DNA of 64,000 bases from Rhizobium sp. SL86 (GCF_026672545.1 NZ_JAPPRJ010000001.1:186001-250000); one strand, 5' to 3'. Positions 35,897-45,233 are shown, numbered from the stretch's first letter. The notes: generated from the sequence alone by a model not told the origin. Translations and numbers: made by a program.

Positions 35897-36835
35897 TCAG
35901 CCCTTCGGGAATTCCAGGCCCATCTCGCGGAAACGTTCCGGGTCATCGCCCCAGTTCTCGCGCACCTTGACGAAGAGGAAGAGGTGCACGGGCTGTTCGA
36001 GGATTTCCGACAGTTCCTTGCGCGAGGCGGTCGAAATCGCCTTGATCGCCTCGCCGCCCTTGCCCAGCGCGATCTTCTTCTGGCTGTCGCGCTCGACATA
36101 GATGACCTGCTCGATCCTGACCGAGCCGTCCTTGCGCTCTTCCCACTTCTCCGTCTCGACATGCGAGGAATAGGGAAGCTCCTGGTGCAGGCGCAGGAAA
36201 AGCTTTTCGCGGGTGATCTCGGCGGCCAGCTGACGCATCGGCAGGTCGGAGATCTGGTCCTCCGGATAATACCAGGGACCCTCCGGCAGGCGCTTGGCAA
36301 GATGGCTCAGAAGATCGTCGCAGCCGGAACCGTTGGTGGCCGAGATCATGAACGTGTCTTCGAACTTGACCACCTCGTTGGCGGCGGCGGCAAGCTTCAG
36401 CAGATCCTCGCGCTTCACCTGGTCGATCTTGTTGAGGACGAGGATCTTCGGCTGGTGGACCTCCTTGAGCCCCTCCAGAATGGTCTCCGCATCACCACGC
36501 AGGCCGCGCTCGCTGTCGATCAAAAGCATGATCACATCGGCATCCTTGGCGCCGCCCCACGCAGACGTCACCATGGCGCGGTCGAGCCTGCGGCGCGGCT
36601 TGAAGATGCCGGGCGTATCCATGAAAACGATCTGGGTCTGCTCATGGATCGCGATGCCGCGCACGATGGCGCGCGTCGTCTGCACCTTGTGGCTGACGAT
36701 CGACACCTTGGCGCCAACGAGACGGTTCACCAGCGTCGACTTGCCGGCATTGGTCGCACCGATCAGCGCCACGAAACCGGATCTGGTGGGGGAAGCCGCC
36801 TCTTCTGGGCCAGCCATGGTGTTTTCTTCGGTCAT
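35897..36835 (-). CDS. era: GTPase Era
   Basis: Era is an essential GTPase that binds 16S rRNA and guides maturation of the small ribosomal subunit. The 312-residue protein has G1 GATNAGKST near residue 21, G3 DTPGIF, G4 NKIDQV, and a C-terminal KH domain with the GKGGEAIKAI loop. ATG 36835 is chosen because it follows AAGGAT six bases upstream; the longer frame to 36871 would overlap rnc. It lies eight bases after the rnc stop in the lepB-rnc-era operon. Confidence 0.95.
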   Translation of the reverse strand: MTEENTMAGPEEAASPTRSGFVALIGATNAGKSTLVNRLVGAKVSIVSHKVQTTRAIVRGIAIHEQTQIVFMDTPGIFKPRRRLDRAMVTSAWGGAKDADVIMLLIDSERGLRGDAETILEGLKEVHQPKILVLNKIDQVKREDLLKLAAAANEVVKFEDTFMISATNGSGCDDLLSHLAKRLPEGPWYYPEDQISDLPMRQLAAEITREKLFLRLHQELPYSSHVETEKWEERKDGSVRIEQVIYVERDSQKKIALGKGGEAIKAISTASRKELSEILEQPVHLFLFVKVRENWGDDPERFREMGLEFPKG

Positions 36836-36843
36836 TGCATCCT

Positions 36844-37560
36844 TCAGTTCTGGTCGGCGGGCTTCTGCCACACGCCTTCACGTTCGAGCATCTTGGTTGC
36901 CGCCACCTGTTCGGCCGCCCGCTTGGAGCGTTCGACACCGGTTTCCGGGGCAACGCCGGTCACTTCCACCGTCACGGTGAAGCTTGGGTCATGGTCGGGC
37001 CCGGAGCGATCGTCGACCCGATAGACGGGGGTCAGGCCGAACCTTGCATGCGACCATTCCTGCAGTTCCGTCTTGGCATCGCGCCGGGCCGCCTTTTCCG
37101 CGGTCGCCCGTTTCTGCCAGTGGCGCAGGATGAAGGCGCGCGCCGTCTCCAGGCCGCCATCAAGGTACAGTGCGGCGATCAGGCTTTCCACCACATCGGC
37201 GCGGACATTCATCATGCGCTTGCCGGTCAGCTTCTTCACGTCGGAGCCGGTGCGGATGAACTGGTGCAGACCAAGTTCGTCGGCAACACCGGCGCAGCTT
37301 TCCGCGCTCACCAACTGGTTGAGCCGCACCGAAAGCTCGCCTTCGGTCGCGGCGTGGAAGGTGCTGAACAGCAGTTCGGCCACACACAGACCAAGAACCC
37401 GATCGCCCAGAAACTCCAGGCGCTCGTAATTGCCGCTCTTGGCCGTGCCGGTGCTCGCATGCGTCAGCGCGCGGTCCAGCCACTGCTTGTCTGAGAACGC
37501 GTGCCCGATGACCTTTTCAAGGGTCGCGCGCTGATCGGCAGACAACTGCGGCGTCTTCAT
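36844..37560 (-). CDS. rnc: Ribonuclease III
   Basis: RNase III cuts double-stranded RNA and processes rRNA precursors. The catalytic signature NYERLEFLGDRVLGL is near residue 44, the second acidic cluster VRADVVESLIAALYLDGG near residue 120, and a C-terminal dsRNA-binding domain ends with SKRAAEQVAATKMLE. Length 238 residues is normal. Its ATG shares one base with the lepB stop (TGATG), so translation is coupled; era follows. Confidence 0.96.
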   Translation of the reverse strand: MKTPQLSADQRATLEKVIGHAFSDKQWLDRALTHASTGTAKSGNYERLEFLGDRVLGLCVAELLFSTFHAATEGELSVRLNQLVSAESCAGVADELGLHQFIRTGSDVKKLTGKRMMNVRADVVESLIAALYLDGGLETARAFILRHWQKRATAEKAARRDAKTELQEWSHARFGLTPVYRVDDRSGPDHDPSFTVTVEVTGVAPETGVERSKRAAEQVAATKMLEREGVWQKPADQN

Positions 37561-38312
37561 CAGTCAACCACCTTGAACAGACGGTCCCAGCGCATATTGG
37601 TCGGCCACTTCCAGATCTCGCGGAAGGACGTGTCGTTGCCGAGCGAGAAGAAGATGACACTGGCGCGGCCCACCAGGTTCTCCGCAGGAACATAACCGAC
37701 ATCGAAGCGGCTATCGAGCGAATTGTCGCGATTGTCGCCCATGAAGAAATAATGGCCTTCCGGCACCACGAATTCACGGGTGTTGTCACCGCGCGAGTTG
37801 GGGATCTGGTCCAGCGTGTCGAAGCTCTTGCCGTTGTCGAGCGTCTCGCGGAAGACCGGTACGTCCGAACCCGGATCGAGGCGATAATCGGAGGTGAAGG
37901 TGCCGTCCGGCTGCTTCGGCACCGGCTGGCCGTTCACATGCAGGATGCCGTCGATCATCTGCACACGGTCGCCCGGCAGGCCGATCAGGCGCTTGATGTA
38001 GTCCACGTCCGGATCCGTCGGCAGGCGGAAAACGATCACGTCACCGCGCTTCGGCTCGGCAAATTCCAGCACGCGGCCCGAAAACAGGTTCGGCGAAAAA
38101 GGCAGCGAATAGCGGGAATAACCGTAGGCGAACTTGTTAACGAAGATGTAGTCCCCGACCAGGAGCGTCGGCATCATCGAGCCCGATGGAATGGTGAAGG
38201 GCTGAAACAGGACCGTCCGGATGATCATGGCAAGCAGAAGCGCCTGGATGATGACCTTGATGTTCTCCCAGAGGGCATTCTGCTTCGGTTCGGCTTTTTG
38301 AGACACGTGCAC
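37560..38312 (-). CDS. lepB: Signal peptidase I
   Basis: This inner-membrane protease removes signal peptides from exported proteins. It has one N-terminal membrane helix (IKVIIQALLLAMIIRTVLF), the catalytic serine in IPSGSMMPTL (residue 45), the catalytic lysine in DYIKRLIGLPGD, and box E GDNRDNSLDSR. Length is 250 residues. The start is a GTG; two are possible (38312 and 38306), the second giving MSQKAEPK. It begins the lepB-rnc-era run, with acpS 66 bases upstream. Confidence 0.94.
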   Translation of the reverse strand: MHVSQKAEPKQNALWENIKVIIQALLLAMIIRTVLFQPFTIPSGSMMPTLLVGDYIFVNKFAYGYSRYSLPFSPNLFSGRVLEFAEPKRGDVIVFRLPTDPDVDYIKRLIGLPGDRVQMIDGILHVNGQPVPKQPDGTFTSDYRLDPGSDVPVFRETLDNGKSFDTLDQIPNSRGDNTREFVVPEGHYFFMGDNRDNSLDSRFDVGYVPAENLVGRASVIFFSLGNDTSFREIWKWPTNMRWDRLFKVVD

Positions 38313-38377
38313 GTCTTTCGTTTCCAGCGGTTTTTCGCTTCTCTAACCCCTTCGTCACAAGGGGGCAATGGCATCCG

Positions 38378-38800
38378 TCAGGCAGGCGCCGTCACCGGCG
38401 CGGCAAGAGGGCGCGCCTCGATGACCACGAAGGCCTGGGCATAGGGAAATTCGTCGGTGATGGTGAGGTGGATGACGGCTTCATGACCGGCCGGCAAAAG
38501 CGCCGAAAGACGCTCGGCGGCGCCATTGGTGAGTGCCATCGTCGGTTTGCCGCTCGGCAGGTTCACGACGCCCATGTCCTTCCAGAACACGCCCTGGGCG
38601 AGCCCCGTGCCGAGCGCCTTCGAGCAAGCCTCCTTGGCGGCAAAACGCTTGGCATAGGAGGCGGCGCGCATCTTGCGCCCGTCGGACTTGCGTCTCTCGA
38701 TGTCGGTGAAACAGCGATGTGTGAAGCGCTCGCCGAAACGCTCGATGGATTTCTCAACCCGTCGAATGTCGATCAGGTCGCTGCCCATGCCGATGATCAT
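38378..38800 (-). CDS. acpS: Holo-[acyl-carrier-protein] synthase
   Basis: AcpS transfers 4'-phosphopantetheine from CoA to acyl carrier protein. The 140-residue protein begins [15 protein letters not shown], with the Mg2+-binding Asp, and has the second motif [18 protein letters not shown] near residue 53. ATG 38800 is preceded by AAAGGAT; the open frame extends a little further. It is upstream of lepB in the usual Rhizobiales order. Confidence 0.95.
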   Translation of the reverse strand: MIIGMGSDLIDIRRVEKSIERFGERFTHRCFTDIERRKSDGRKMRAASYAKRFAAKEACSKALGTGLAQGVFWKDMGVVNLPSGKPTMALTNGAAERLSALLPAGHEAVIHLTITDEFPYAQAFVVIEARPLAAPVTAPA

Positions 38801-39118
38801 GCGGATCCTTTCGCCTGCCCTTGCCAATCCTTGTCAGACCGGACCGTTCTTGTCGACGGTCAACGCGGATCATGCCTAGATCGGGTCTTGATGCCCCGAA
38901 TTCCAGATGCCGACAAACGTGGCGATATCGTAGCAGGCAGGCGAGTTCAACGGATCGGATCGAAGTTTCTGTGTCTCGGGCGCTGTCGATCGTCTTCAGC
39001 GAGAGGTGTTCATGGCTGCCATGCATCACAAGCATGGCGGCTCCGCCTCCCCCGGACATGCCGCACAGAGTGCGACAGAGGGTATGTCAGTCAATGAATG
39101 CTGAGGTGCGTCGGCCGA
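38801..39118. other. Intergenic region upstream of acpS, with one possible tiny ORF
   Basis: These 318 bases separate acpS from the DUF3563 gene. No conserved gene was recognised. On the plus strand, ATG 39012 with a GAGAGG site six bases upstream opens 30 codons to 39104, giving a His/Ala/Ser-rich peptide (MAAMHHKHGGSASPG at its start). It is too short to judge and opposes its neighbours. The remaining long frames here are antisense shadows of acpS. Confidence 0.35.
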
Positions 39119-39271
39119 TCAGAAGCTCTTGCGGAACATGCCGCGATCGATCTGGCGCATACGGTATTCCAGTTCGATGGCGTCGCTCGAGTCATTGAGA
39201 TAGGCCATTTCACGTTCCTGAACGGTCGGAGCGCGAAGGGCGCGGGCGATTTTCTTGAGTGGCTTGAACAT
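39119..39271 (-). CDS. DUF3563 small protein
   Basis: This 50-residue protein fits the DUF3563 family: a basic N-terminus (MFKPLKKIARALRAPTVQERE) is followed by AYLNDSSDAIELEYRMRQIDRG. The family is common in proteobacteria and has no known function. ATG 39271 follows AAGGAAG, and a recognisable promoter lies just upstream (39300-39328), so it is an independent transcription unit inserted between rsh and acpS. Confidence 0.82.
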   Translation of the reverse strand: MFKPLKKIARALRAPTVQEREMAYLNDSSDAIELEYRMRQIDRGMFRKSF

Positions 39272-39299
39272 GATCTTCTTCCTTATGTTGCTGTGCACA

Positions 39300-39328
39300 A
39301 TATAGGGAGGGTTGCCGAAAACCACCAA
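39300..39328 (-). promoter_or_regulatory. Sigma70-type promoter for the DUF3563 gene
   Basis: Read on the minus strand, a -35 TTGGTG (39328-39323) and a -10 CTATAT (39305-39300) are separated by exactly 17 bases. CTATAT is the usual rhizobial housekeeping -10 form. The -10 ends about 28 bases before the ATG, leaving room for a short leader with the AAGGAAG site. Confidence 0.5.
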
Positions 39329-39408
39329 CGCCCGCTTGCTGCGGCAGCCATGCGCATGACGCATGGCTTCACCACAACAATTTGACGGATGCTTAATCTG
39401 GAAGCAGA

Positions 39409-41646
39409 TCAGTCGTAGACGCGCTTCACCGTCGAGACGCAGTCGAGATCCTTCAGCTGCGACAGAAGCTGGTTCAGCTGGCGCAGATCCCAGACCTCAA
39501 GCTCGAAGGAGAGCTCCGAGAAATCCGTCGCGACACGTCCCATCGTCATCATGCGGATGTTGATGTCGAGGCGGGCGATCACCTGCGCAACGGTCGCGAG
39601 CGTACCCGGCTCGTTCAGCGCATTGATGGTGATCCTCGCCCCGAATCGCGACTTGTTCGCCTCGTCGAGATCCCAACGCACATCGATCCAGCGCTCGGGC
39701 TGGTCATCGAACTTCTGCAGCGCGGAAGCCTGGATCGGGTAGATGGTGATCCCATGCCCCTCCTCCATGATGCCGACGATGCGGTCACCCGGCACGGCGC
39801 CGGCGGGTGAAAAACGCACCTCGACATTGCCGGCAAGCCCGCGGATCGGCAGCGGGTCCATGCCCTCCGAGGTTTTTGCGGCTTCGGTCGCTTCCTTGGC
39901 GGTGCGCTCCTGTCCCGGCAGACGGAAGATCATGCCGGTGGCGCTCTGCATGTTGAACCAGCCCTGGTCGGCCGCCGGCTTGATGGTGGTGCGCTCGTCC
40001 TTGTAGTCCGGGAAAACAGCCTTCAGAACATCGAGCGACGACATTTCGCCGCGGCCGACGGAGGCGATCGCATCCTCGACATCCTTCTGACCGAGACGGA
40101 ACAGCGCGGGCTTCAGGATATCGCGGGAAAACGTCTTGCCGGCGCGCTCGAAGGTACGCTCCAGAATGCGGTGGCCGAGGCCGGCATACTGCTTGCGGAT
40201 CGCCATGCGCGTGGCGCGGCGGATGGCGGCGCGCGCCTTGCCGGTGACAACGATCTCTTCCCAGGCCGCCGGCGGCACCTGCACGCCGGAACGGATGATC
40301 TCGACTTCGTCGCCATTGTTGAGACGCGTTACGAGCGGCATGATGCGGCCGTTGATTTTGGCGCCGACCGTCGTGTCGCCGATATTGGTGTGCACCGCAT
40401 AGGCGAAATCGATCGGGGTCGCCCCGCGCGGCAGCGCGATCAGCTTGCCCTTCGGCGTGAAGCAGAACACCTGGTCCTGGAACAGTTCGAGCTTCGTGTG
40501 CTCGAGGAATTCTTCCGGGCTGTCGCCTTCAGCCAGGGCTTCGATGGTATGGCGCAGCCAGGAATAGGCATTGCTTTCCTTGGACAGCAGTTCGCTGCCC
40601 TCGCCGTTCTCGCCGTCCTTATAGAGGCTGTGCGCGGCAATACCGTATTCGGCGATCTCGTGCATACGCCTTGTGCGGATCTGCAGTTCGATACGCTGGC
40701 GGGACGGACCGACGATCGTCGTGTGGATCGACCGGTAGTCGTTCTGCTTCGGCGTCGAGATATAGTCCTTGAAGCGGCCGGGCACGACACGCCAGCGCGT
40801 GTGGACGATACCGAGCGCCCGGTAACAGGCCGGGATATCGTCCACGATGATACGGAAGCCATAGACATCCGACAGCTGCTCGAAGGACAAAGACTTCGAC
40901 TGCATCTTGCGGAAGACGGAATAGGGTTTTTTCTGGCGCCCCTTCACCGCGGCGTTCAGCAGCCCGTTGGCAACAAGAAGATCACGCAACTCGTCCTCGA
41001 TCTTGGTGATCAGGTTCTCGTTGCGGGCAGACAGTTCGGCAAGCCGGTTGGTGACGGTCTCATAGGCTTCCGGGTTCATGTAGCGGAAGGACAGGTCCTC
41101 CAGCTCCTCGCGCATGTCCTGCATACCCATGCGGCCGGCAAGCGGCGCATAGATGTCCATCGTCTCTTCGGAAATGCGGGCGCGTTTTTCCTGCGACATG
41201 TGCTCGAGCGTGCGCATGTTGTGCAGGCGGTCGGCGAGCTTGACGAGCAGGACACGGACATCGTCGGAAATGGCAAGCAGCAGCTTGCGCAGGTTTTCCG
41301 CCTGCTTGGCCTTTTTCGAGACCAGATCCAGCCGCTTGAGCTTGGTCAGTCCCTCGACCAGGCGGCCGATGTCCTCGCCGAACAGTTCGTCGATCTCGGC
41401 ACGCGTGGCCGTCGTGTCCTCGATCGTATCATGCAGCAAAGCGACCGCAATCGTCGACTCGTCCAGATGCATGTCGGTCAGGATGGCGGCGACTTCCAGC
41501 GGATGCGAAATATAGGGATCGCCACTGGCGCGCTTCTGCTTGCCATGTTTCTGCATGGCATAGACATAAGCCTTGTTGAGGAGAGCTTCGTTGGCGTCGG
41601 GTTTGTATTTTTGAACCCGCTCGACGAGCTCGTACTGCCTCATCAT
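39409..41646 (-). CDS. rsh: Bifunctional (p)ppGpp synthetase/hydrolase (RSH)
   Basis: This stringent-response enzyme makes and degrades (p)ppGpp. Over 745 residues it shows the N-terminal HD hydrolase (HPLEVAAILTD, LLHDTIEDT, RLHNMRTLEHMS), then the synthetase domain (YGFRIIVDD; DYISTPKQNDYRSIHTT). A TGS domain (VFCFTPKGKLIALPRGATPIDFAY) and a C-terminal ACT domain ending FELEVWDLRQLNQLLSQL follow. Both catalytic centres look intact, as expected for the single RSH of Rhizobiales. rpoZ lies upstream on the same strand, as in many bacteria. Confidence 0.96.
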   Translation of the reverse strand: MMRQYELVERVQKYKPDANEALLNKAYVYAMQKHGKQKRASGDPYISHPLEVAAILTDMHLDESTIAVALLHDTIEDTTATRAEIDELFGEDIGRLVEGLTKLKRLDLVSKKAKQAENLRKLLLAISDDVRVLLVKLADRLHNMRTLEHMSQEKRARISEETMDIYAPLAGRMGMQDMREELEDLSFRYMNPEAYETVTNRLAELSARNENLITKIEDELRDLLVANGLLNAAVKGRQKKPYSVFRKMQSKSLSFEQLSDVYGFRIIVDDIPACYRALGIVHTRWRVVPGRFKDYISTPKQNDYRSIHTTIVGPSRQRIELQIRTRRMHEIAEYGIAAHSLYKDGENGEGSELLSKESNAYSWLRHTIEALAEGDSPEEFLEHTKLELFQDQVFCFTPKGKLIALPRGATPIDFAYAVHTNIGDTTVGAKINGRIMPLVTRLNNGDEVEIIRSGVQVPPAAWEEIVVTGKARAAIRRATRMAIRKQYAGLGHRILERTFERAGKTFSRDILKPALFRLGQKDVEDAIASVGRGEMSSLDVLKAVFPDYKDERTTIKPAADQGWFNMQSATGMIFRLPGQERTAKEATEAAKTSEGMDPLPIRGLAGNVEVRFSPAGAVPGDRIVGIMEEGHGITIYPIQASALQKFDDQPERWIDVRWDLDEANKSRFGARITINALNEPGTLATVAQVIARLDINIRMMTMGRVATDFSELSFELEVWDLRQLNQLLSQLKDLDCVSTVKRVYD

Positions 41647-41763
41647 GCTTGTGAAGATCCTTCAAACATCCAGAAACGAAAAGGAGCGCCAATCCGGAGA
41701 TTGACGCTACCGACATCCAGTAGACAAAGCCTTTAAGGCGAGACAGTTGACGATTGGTAATCG

Positions 41764-42177
41764 TCAGTAGTCGTCGCTCTTCTCCGGCGGGACGAGACCT
41801 TCGATGCCTGCCAGCAGTTCTTCTTCCGACATCTGGTCGAAAGTAAGGGTTTCCGGCAGGTCGTCCTCATCGAGACCCTTGTCGGCAGAGGCTGCGGCGC
41901 CGGCATTGGCAGCAATCAGGCTGGACGGATCGGGCTCGGGCTCATCCACTTCCACATGCTTCTGCAGCGAGTGGATCAGATCTTCCTTCAGGTCGTCCGG
42001 CGACAGCGTTTCGTCGGCGATTTCGCGCAGGGCAACGACCGGGTTCTTGTCGTTGTCGCGATCCACGGTGATCGATGCGCCCTGCGAGATCTGGCGGGCA
42101 CGGTGGCTGGCAAGCAGTACCAGCTCGAAACGGTTATCGACTTTGTCGATGCAATCTTCTACTGTGACACGGGCCAT
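41764..42177 (-). CDS. rpoZ: RNA polymerase omega subunit
   Basis: Omega helps assemble RNA polymerase and contributes to ppGpp binding. The conserved N-terminal part is [30 protein letters not shown]. The C-terminal half is the long acidic extension typical of Rhizobiales (total 137 residues; E. coli has about 91). ATG 42177 follows AAAGGA; a longer frame to 42306 is open but would not fit the family. It is transcribed towards rsh. Confidence 0.95.
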   Translation of the reverse strand: MARVTVEDCIDKVDNRFELVLLASHRARQISQGASITVDRDNDKNPVVALREIADETLSPDDLKEDLIHSLQKHVEVDEPEPDPSSLIAANAGAAASADKGLDEDDLPETLTFDQMSEEELLAGIEGLVPPEKSDDY

Positions 42178-42406
42178 TGCCTGTCCTTTGCGATGCGGTA
42201 TTTCAGGGATTGGCATGCCGATACAGGGAATGGCAACGGAATTCAAGTTTTTCCTCCAGGCAATCGCCCGGCGGCATCCCTGCGTGAGCCACCGCCCCAT
42301 ATTCAATTAGAAATTACTTGGATAATTGCGAATCGTATCGTAAAAGTAAGTCTTATGAAAACAACATAATATATCCGCGTATTCTTGCCCGGAAAGGTGA
42401 AGTTTT

Positions 42407-42451
42407 TTGGGTTTCAGTATTGAAACGCGATATAAATATATTTTAAGGAGG
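42407..42451 (+). promoter_or_regulatory. Promoter, operator-like repeat and RBS of the NYN gene
   Basis: A -35-like TTGGGT (42407-42412) and a -10 TATAAA (42431-42436) are 18 bases apart. Within the spacer lies an inverted repeat GTTTCA-GTAT-TGAAAC (42411-42426), the classical place for a repressor. A strong AAGGAGG (42445-42451) comes 11 bases before the start. The whole stretch 42300-42460 is far richer in A+T than its surroundings. Confidence 0.45.
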
Positions 42452-42462
42452 AAGCAGGATCT

Positions 42463-43041
42463 ATGTTCGACCCCAGGGAAAAAATAGCACTTTTCATCGA
42501 TGGTGCAAATCTGTACGCAGCGTCTAAAAGCCTAGGCTTTGACATTGACTACCGCAAGCTGCTGAAAGCCTTCCAGAAGCGTGGTTATCTGCTGAGAGCA
42601 TACTATTACACGGCGCTTATTGAAGACCAGGAATACTCTTCAATCCGGCCCCTGATCGACTGGCTGGACTACAACGGCTACAAAGTCATCACCAAACCCG
42701 CCAAGGAATTCACTGATTCCATGGGGCGGCGCAAAGTGAAAGGCAATATGGACATCGAGCTTGCGATCGATGCCATGGAGCAGTCGGCAACCGTCGATCA
42801 CCTGGTTCTTTTTTCGGGCGATGGGGATTTCACGACACTCGTCGAGGCGCTGCAGCGCAAGGGCCGCAAGGTATCGGTCGTCTCCACCATGGCAACCCAA
42901 CCGCCGATGATCGCCGACGATCTTCGCCGCCAGGCAGACCATTTCATCGATCTCGTGTCGCTGAAGGCAGAAATCGGTCGCGATCCGTCCGAGCGCGTGC
43001 AACGGGTTGCCGAACCCGTGACGGAATCGAACGAAGACTGA
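42463..43041 (+). CDS. NYN-domain (LabA/DUF88) nuclease-like protein
   Basis: This 192-residue protein has the PIN-like NYN fold. Predicted acidic catalytic residues are in IALFIDGANLYAASK (near residue 13), KGNMDIELAIDAMEQ (near 94) and VLFSGDGDFTTLVEALQRKG (near 110). Family members are inferred RNases or RNA-processing factors; the substrate is not known. It is divergent from rpoZ with a 285-base AT-rich gap. Codon use inside the gene looks like its neighbours. Confidence 0.9.
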   Translation: MFDPREKIALFIDGANLYAASKSLGFDIDYRKLLKAFQKRGYLLRAYYYTALIEDQEYSSIRPLIDWLDYNGYKVITKPAKEFTDSMGRRKVKGNMDIELAIDAMEQSATVDHLVLFSGDGDFTTLVEALQRKGRKVSVVSTMATQPPMIADDLRRQADHFIDLVSLKAEIGRDPSERVQRVAEPVTESNED

Positions 43042-43155
43042 GGCCGGAGGCTGTTCGACGTTTCGATTTCGCCGGACAGCCATTACCCGACTGCCGTCAA
43101 AATACGTGCCCGATTTTCGGCGCCAATGCGGATGCGTGGCTGTTATGGTTGTTCC

Positions 43156-44235
43156 ATGCTGATCACACGCCCTGACGACGACACCCTTTATCAGGCTCTT
43201 CTCAGCCGCGACGCGGCTTATGAAGGTTTTGCCTATGTCTGTGTCACCTCGACACGCATCTTCTGCCGCTTCACCTGCCCGGCGCGCAAACCACGCCGGG
43301 AGAACTGCCGCTTCGAAAGCACGATTGCCGACTGCATGGAGGCGGGTTTCCGCCCCTGCAAGCGCTGCACGCCGATGTTGCGTTACGGCGACACGGAGCC
43401 CGCAGTCGGTGTTCTGCTGCAGGCACTGGACACCCAGCCGGACCGGCGCTGGAGCGAACACGACCTGATCGAGATGGGGCACGACCCCTCGACCATCCGC
43501 CGGCTGTTCAAAAAACGGTTCGGCATGAGTTTCCTCGAGCTTGCGCGCCGGCGCCGCCTCAGCGAAGCCGCAACGACGCTTCTCGAGGGTGCCTCGGTGA
43601 TAGAGGCCCAGCTGGATGCCGGCTTCGAGTCTGGCAGCGGCTTTCGTAGCGCCATCAACCAGCTCCTGGGAGAAGCGCCGCAAAAGCTGAAGGCGCGCGC
43701 CGGTATCCTGAAAGCCTGCTGGATCGAGACGCCGATCGGTTCGATGCTGTCGGTGACCTGCGACCACGCGCTGCATCTCCTGGAATTTGCCGACAGGCCG
43801 GCGCTTCCGGCCGAACTTCGCCGGCTGCAGGAACGGTCAGGTTCTGCGATCATCTTCGGACGAACGGAGATCACCGGACAGGTGGAAGCCGAACTCGACC
43901 GTTATTTTTCCGGTCAATCCAGCGCGTTTTCGGTGCGGATCGGCGGGCACGGCACGCCGTTCGAGCGGACGGTCTGGGATGCCCTGCGTGCGATCGCCCC
44001 CGGCACGACACGCAGTTATTCCGACATCGCCAGACATATCGAGCGCCCGTCCGCCACGCGCGCAGTTGCCCGGGCGAACGGCGCCAACCAGATCGCCATC
44101 CTCATTCCCTGCCACCGCGTCATCGGCGCGGACGGAAACCTGACGGGATATGGCGGCGGTCTGTGGCGCAAACAATGGCTGCTCCGCCACGAGGCGCGTT
44201 TCGCGTCCCCAGCCTCGTTTCATCAATTCGTCTGA
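43156..44235 (+). CDS. ada: Ada bifunctional methyltransferase/transcription activator
   Basis: Ada repairs methylated DNA and activates the adaptive response. The N-terminal domain has the zinc site Cys37, Cys41, Cys68 and Cys71, in the same pattern as E. coli Ada; Cys37 is the methyl-phosphotriester acceptor. An AraC-type helix-turn-helix follows (SEHDLIEMGHDPSTIRRLF onward). The C-terminal O6-methylguanine transferase has its acceptor in ILIPCHRVIG. All three parts are present in 359 residues. ATG 43156 has no obvious ribosome site; ATG 43126 is an alternative. Confidence 0.93.
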   Translation: MLITRPDDDTLYQALLSRDAAYEGFAYVCVTSTRIFCRFTCPARKPRRENCRFESTIADCMEAGFRPCKRCTPMLRYGDTEPAVGVLLQALDTQPDRRWSEHDLIEMGHDPSTIRRLFKKRFGMSFLELARRRRLSEAATTLLEGASVIEAQLDAGFESGSGFRSAINQLLGEAPQKLKARAGILKACWIETPIGSMLSVTCDHALHLLEFADRPALPAELRRLQERSGSAIIFGRTEITGQVEAELDRYFSGQSSAFSVRIGGHGTPFERTVWDALRAIAPGTTRSYSDIARHIERPSATRAVARANGANQIAILIPCHRVIGADGNLTGYGGGLWRKQWLLRHEARFASPASFHQFV

Positions 44236-44406
44236 TCGAAATCATTCGAAACATTCACTGGACGAATGAACGCGTCTGCGACAGTTTGCCGCCCGCAGCC
44301 AAAGACTGCGCTTCACCCCGAATCCAACCTCCAGCCCTCACCGTTCCTTCGCGCCAGACCGGCTGCGGAGCAACCCTTCTTCGTGCCTCTTCGAAAGGAC
44401 AGGATC

Positions 44407-44694
44407 ATGCGCACGATCGACCGAGCTTCCGACCCCGTTTCCGCCAGCCTTGCGGCACCGTCGCATGCGCGCCCGGAGACCCTGCTGCGACGCCTCGCAT
44501 CGATCACGTATCGCCTGTTCACCCGAAGGAGGAATCTGACGGCCGATCTCAGCGAGCAGCAGTTGCGCGACATTGGATTGGACGCAGGCGGCGCTCCCAC
44601 CCGGGGCATCGACAGGGCCAGCCGTCAGGATGCGCTGCTGCGCGAAGCCCATGCGAAGGCTCTGCTTTTGTCGAGGAATATCGGCGGCCGTTGA
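44407..44694 (+). CDS. DUF1127-domain small protein
   Basis: This 95-residue protein has the DUF1127 signature: an Arg-rich helix (TYRLFTRRRNLTADL) followed by SEQQLRDIGLD. The N-terminal 45 residues are unrelated and low in complexity. In rhizobia, small DUF1127 proteins affect RNA metabolism and nutrient responses; this longer form is not characterised. ATG 44407 follows AAAGGACAGGA. A stem-loop separates it from convergent smpB. Confidence 0.8.
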   Translation: MRTIDRASDPVSASLAAPSHARPETLLRRLASITYRLFTRRRNLTADLSEQQLRDIGLDAGGAPTRGIDRASRQDALLREAHAKALLLSRNIGGR

Positions 44695-44705
44695 CCGCCG
44701 AGAGA

Positions 44706-44733
44706 TGACCGCGGGGCAAAGGCGCCGCGGTCA
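44706..44733. terminator. Stem-loop between convergent DUF1127 gene and smpB
   Basis: A 9-bp perfect stem, TGACCGCGG and CCGCGGTCA, with a ten-base loop lies between the two stop codons. It could end transcription from either side, although neither flank has a strong T-run. Confidence 0.45.
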
Positions 44734-44756
44734 CGGCGTCCTGTCCTGACGACCGG

Positions 44757-45233
44757 TCAGCCGGTTTTCAGCAGGCGGCTCTTCTGCCGGTTCCAGTCGC
44801 GTTCCTTCTCGGTCTCGCGCTTGTCGTGCAGCTTCTTGCCCTTGGCGAGCGCCAGTTCGAGTTTCGCCCTGCCCTTTTCGTTGAAGTAGATCTTCAACGG
44901 CACGAGCGTCATGCCCTCACGGTTGATACCGGCGCGCAGGCGGTTGATCTCCCGCTTGTTGAGCAGAAGCTTGCGACGGCGGCGCGGCTCGTGATTGAAG
45001 CGGTTGGCCTGCAGATATTCCGGCAGATGCGAATTGATCAGCCAGATCTCGTCACCTTCGTCGGAGGCATAGGATTCAGCGATATTCGCCTTGCCGTCGC
45101 GCAACGACTTCACCTCCGTCCCCGTCAGGACGAGGCCGGCCTCATAGGTATCGATGATCTCGTAGTTGAAGCGCGCCTTGCGGTTTTCCGCAACAACCTT
45201 GTTGACGATGCGCTGGCTGCCTTTGGGTGCCAT
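44757..45233 (-). CDS. smpB: SsrA-binding protein SmpB
   Basis: SmpB delivers tmRNA to stalled ribosomes in trans-translation. The 158-residue protein has the conserved segments [29 protein letters not shown], then [23 protein letters not shown], and the basic C-terminal tail [19 protein letters not shown] that enters the mRNA channel. It is downstream of dapA on the same strand, a common Rhizobiales order, with 150 bases between them. Confidence 0.96.
   Translation of the reverse strand: MAPKGSQRIVNKVVAENRKARFNYEIIDTYEAGLVLTGTEVKSLRDGKANIAESYASDEGDEIWLINSHLPEYLQANRFNHEPRRRRKLLLNKREINRLRAGINREGMTLVPLKIYFNEKGRAKLELALAKGKKLHDKRETEKERDWNRQKSRLLKTG

Noticed and set aside
43126..43155. Ten-residue N-terminal extension of Ada
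   Set aside because: Counting from ATG 43156 puts the zinc cysteines at 37, 41, 68 and 71, one residue from the E. coli positions; the extension adds unrelated cysteines. It stays an alternative because neither start has a clear ribosome site.
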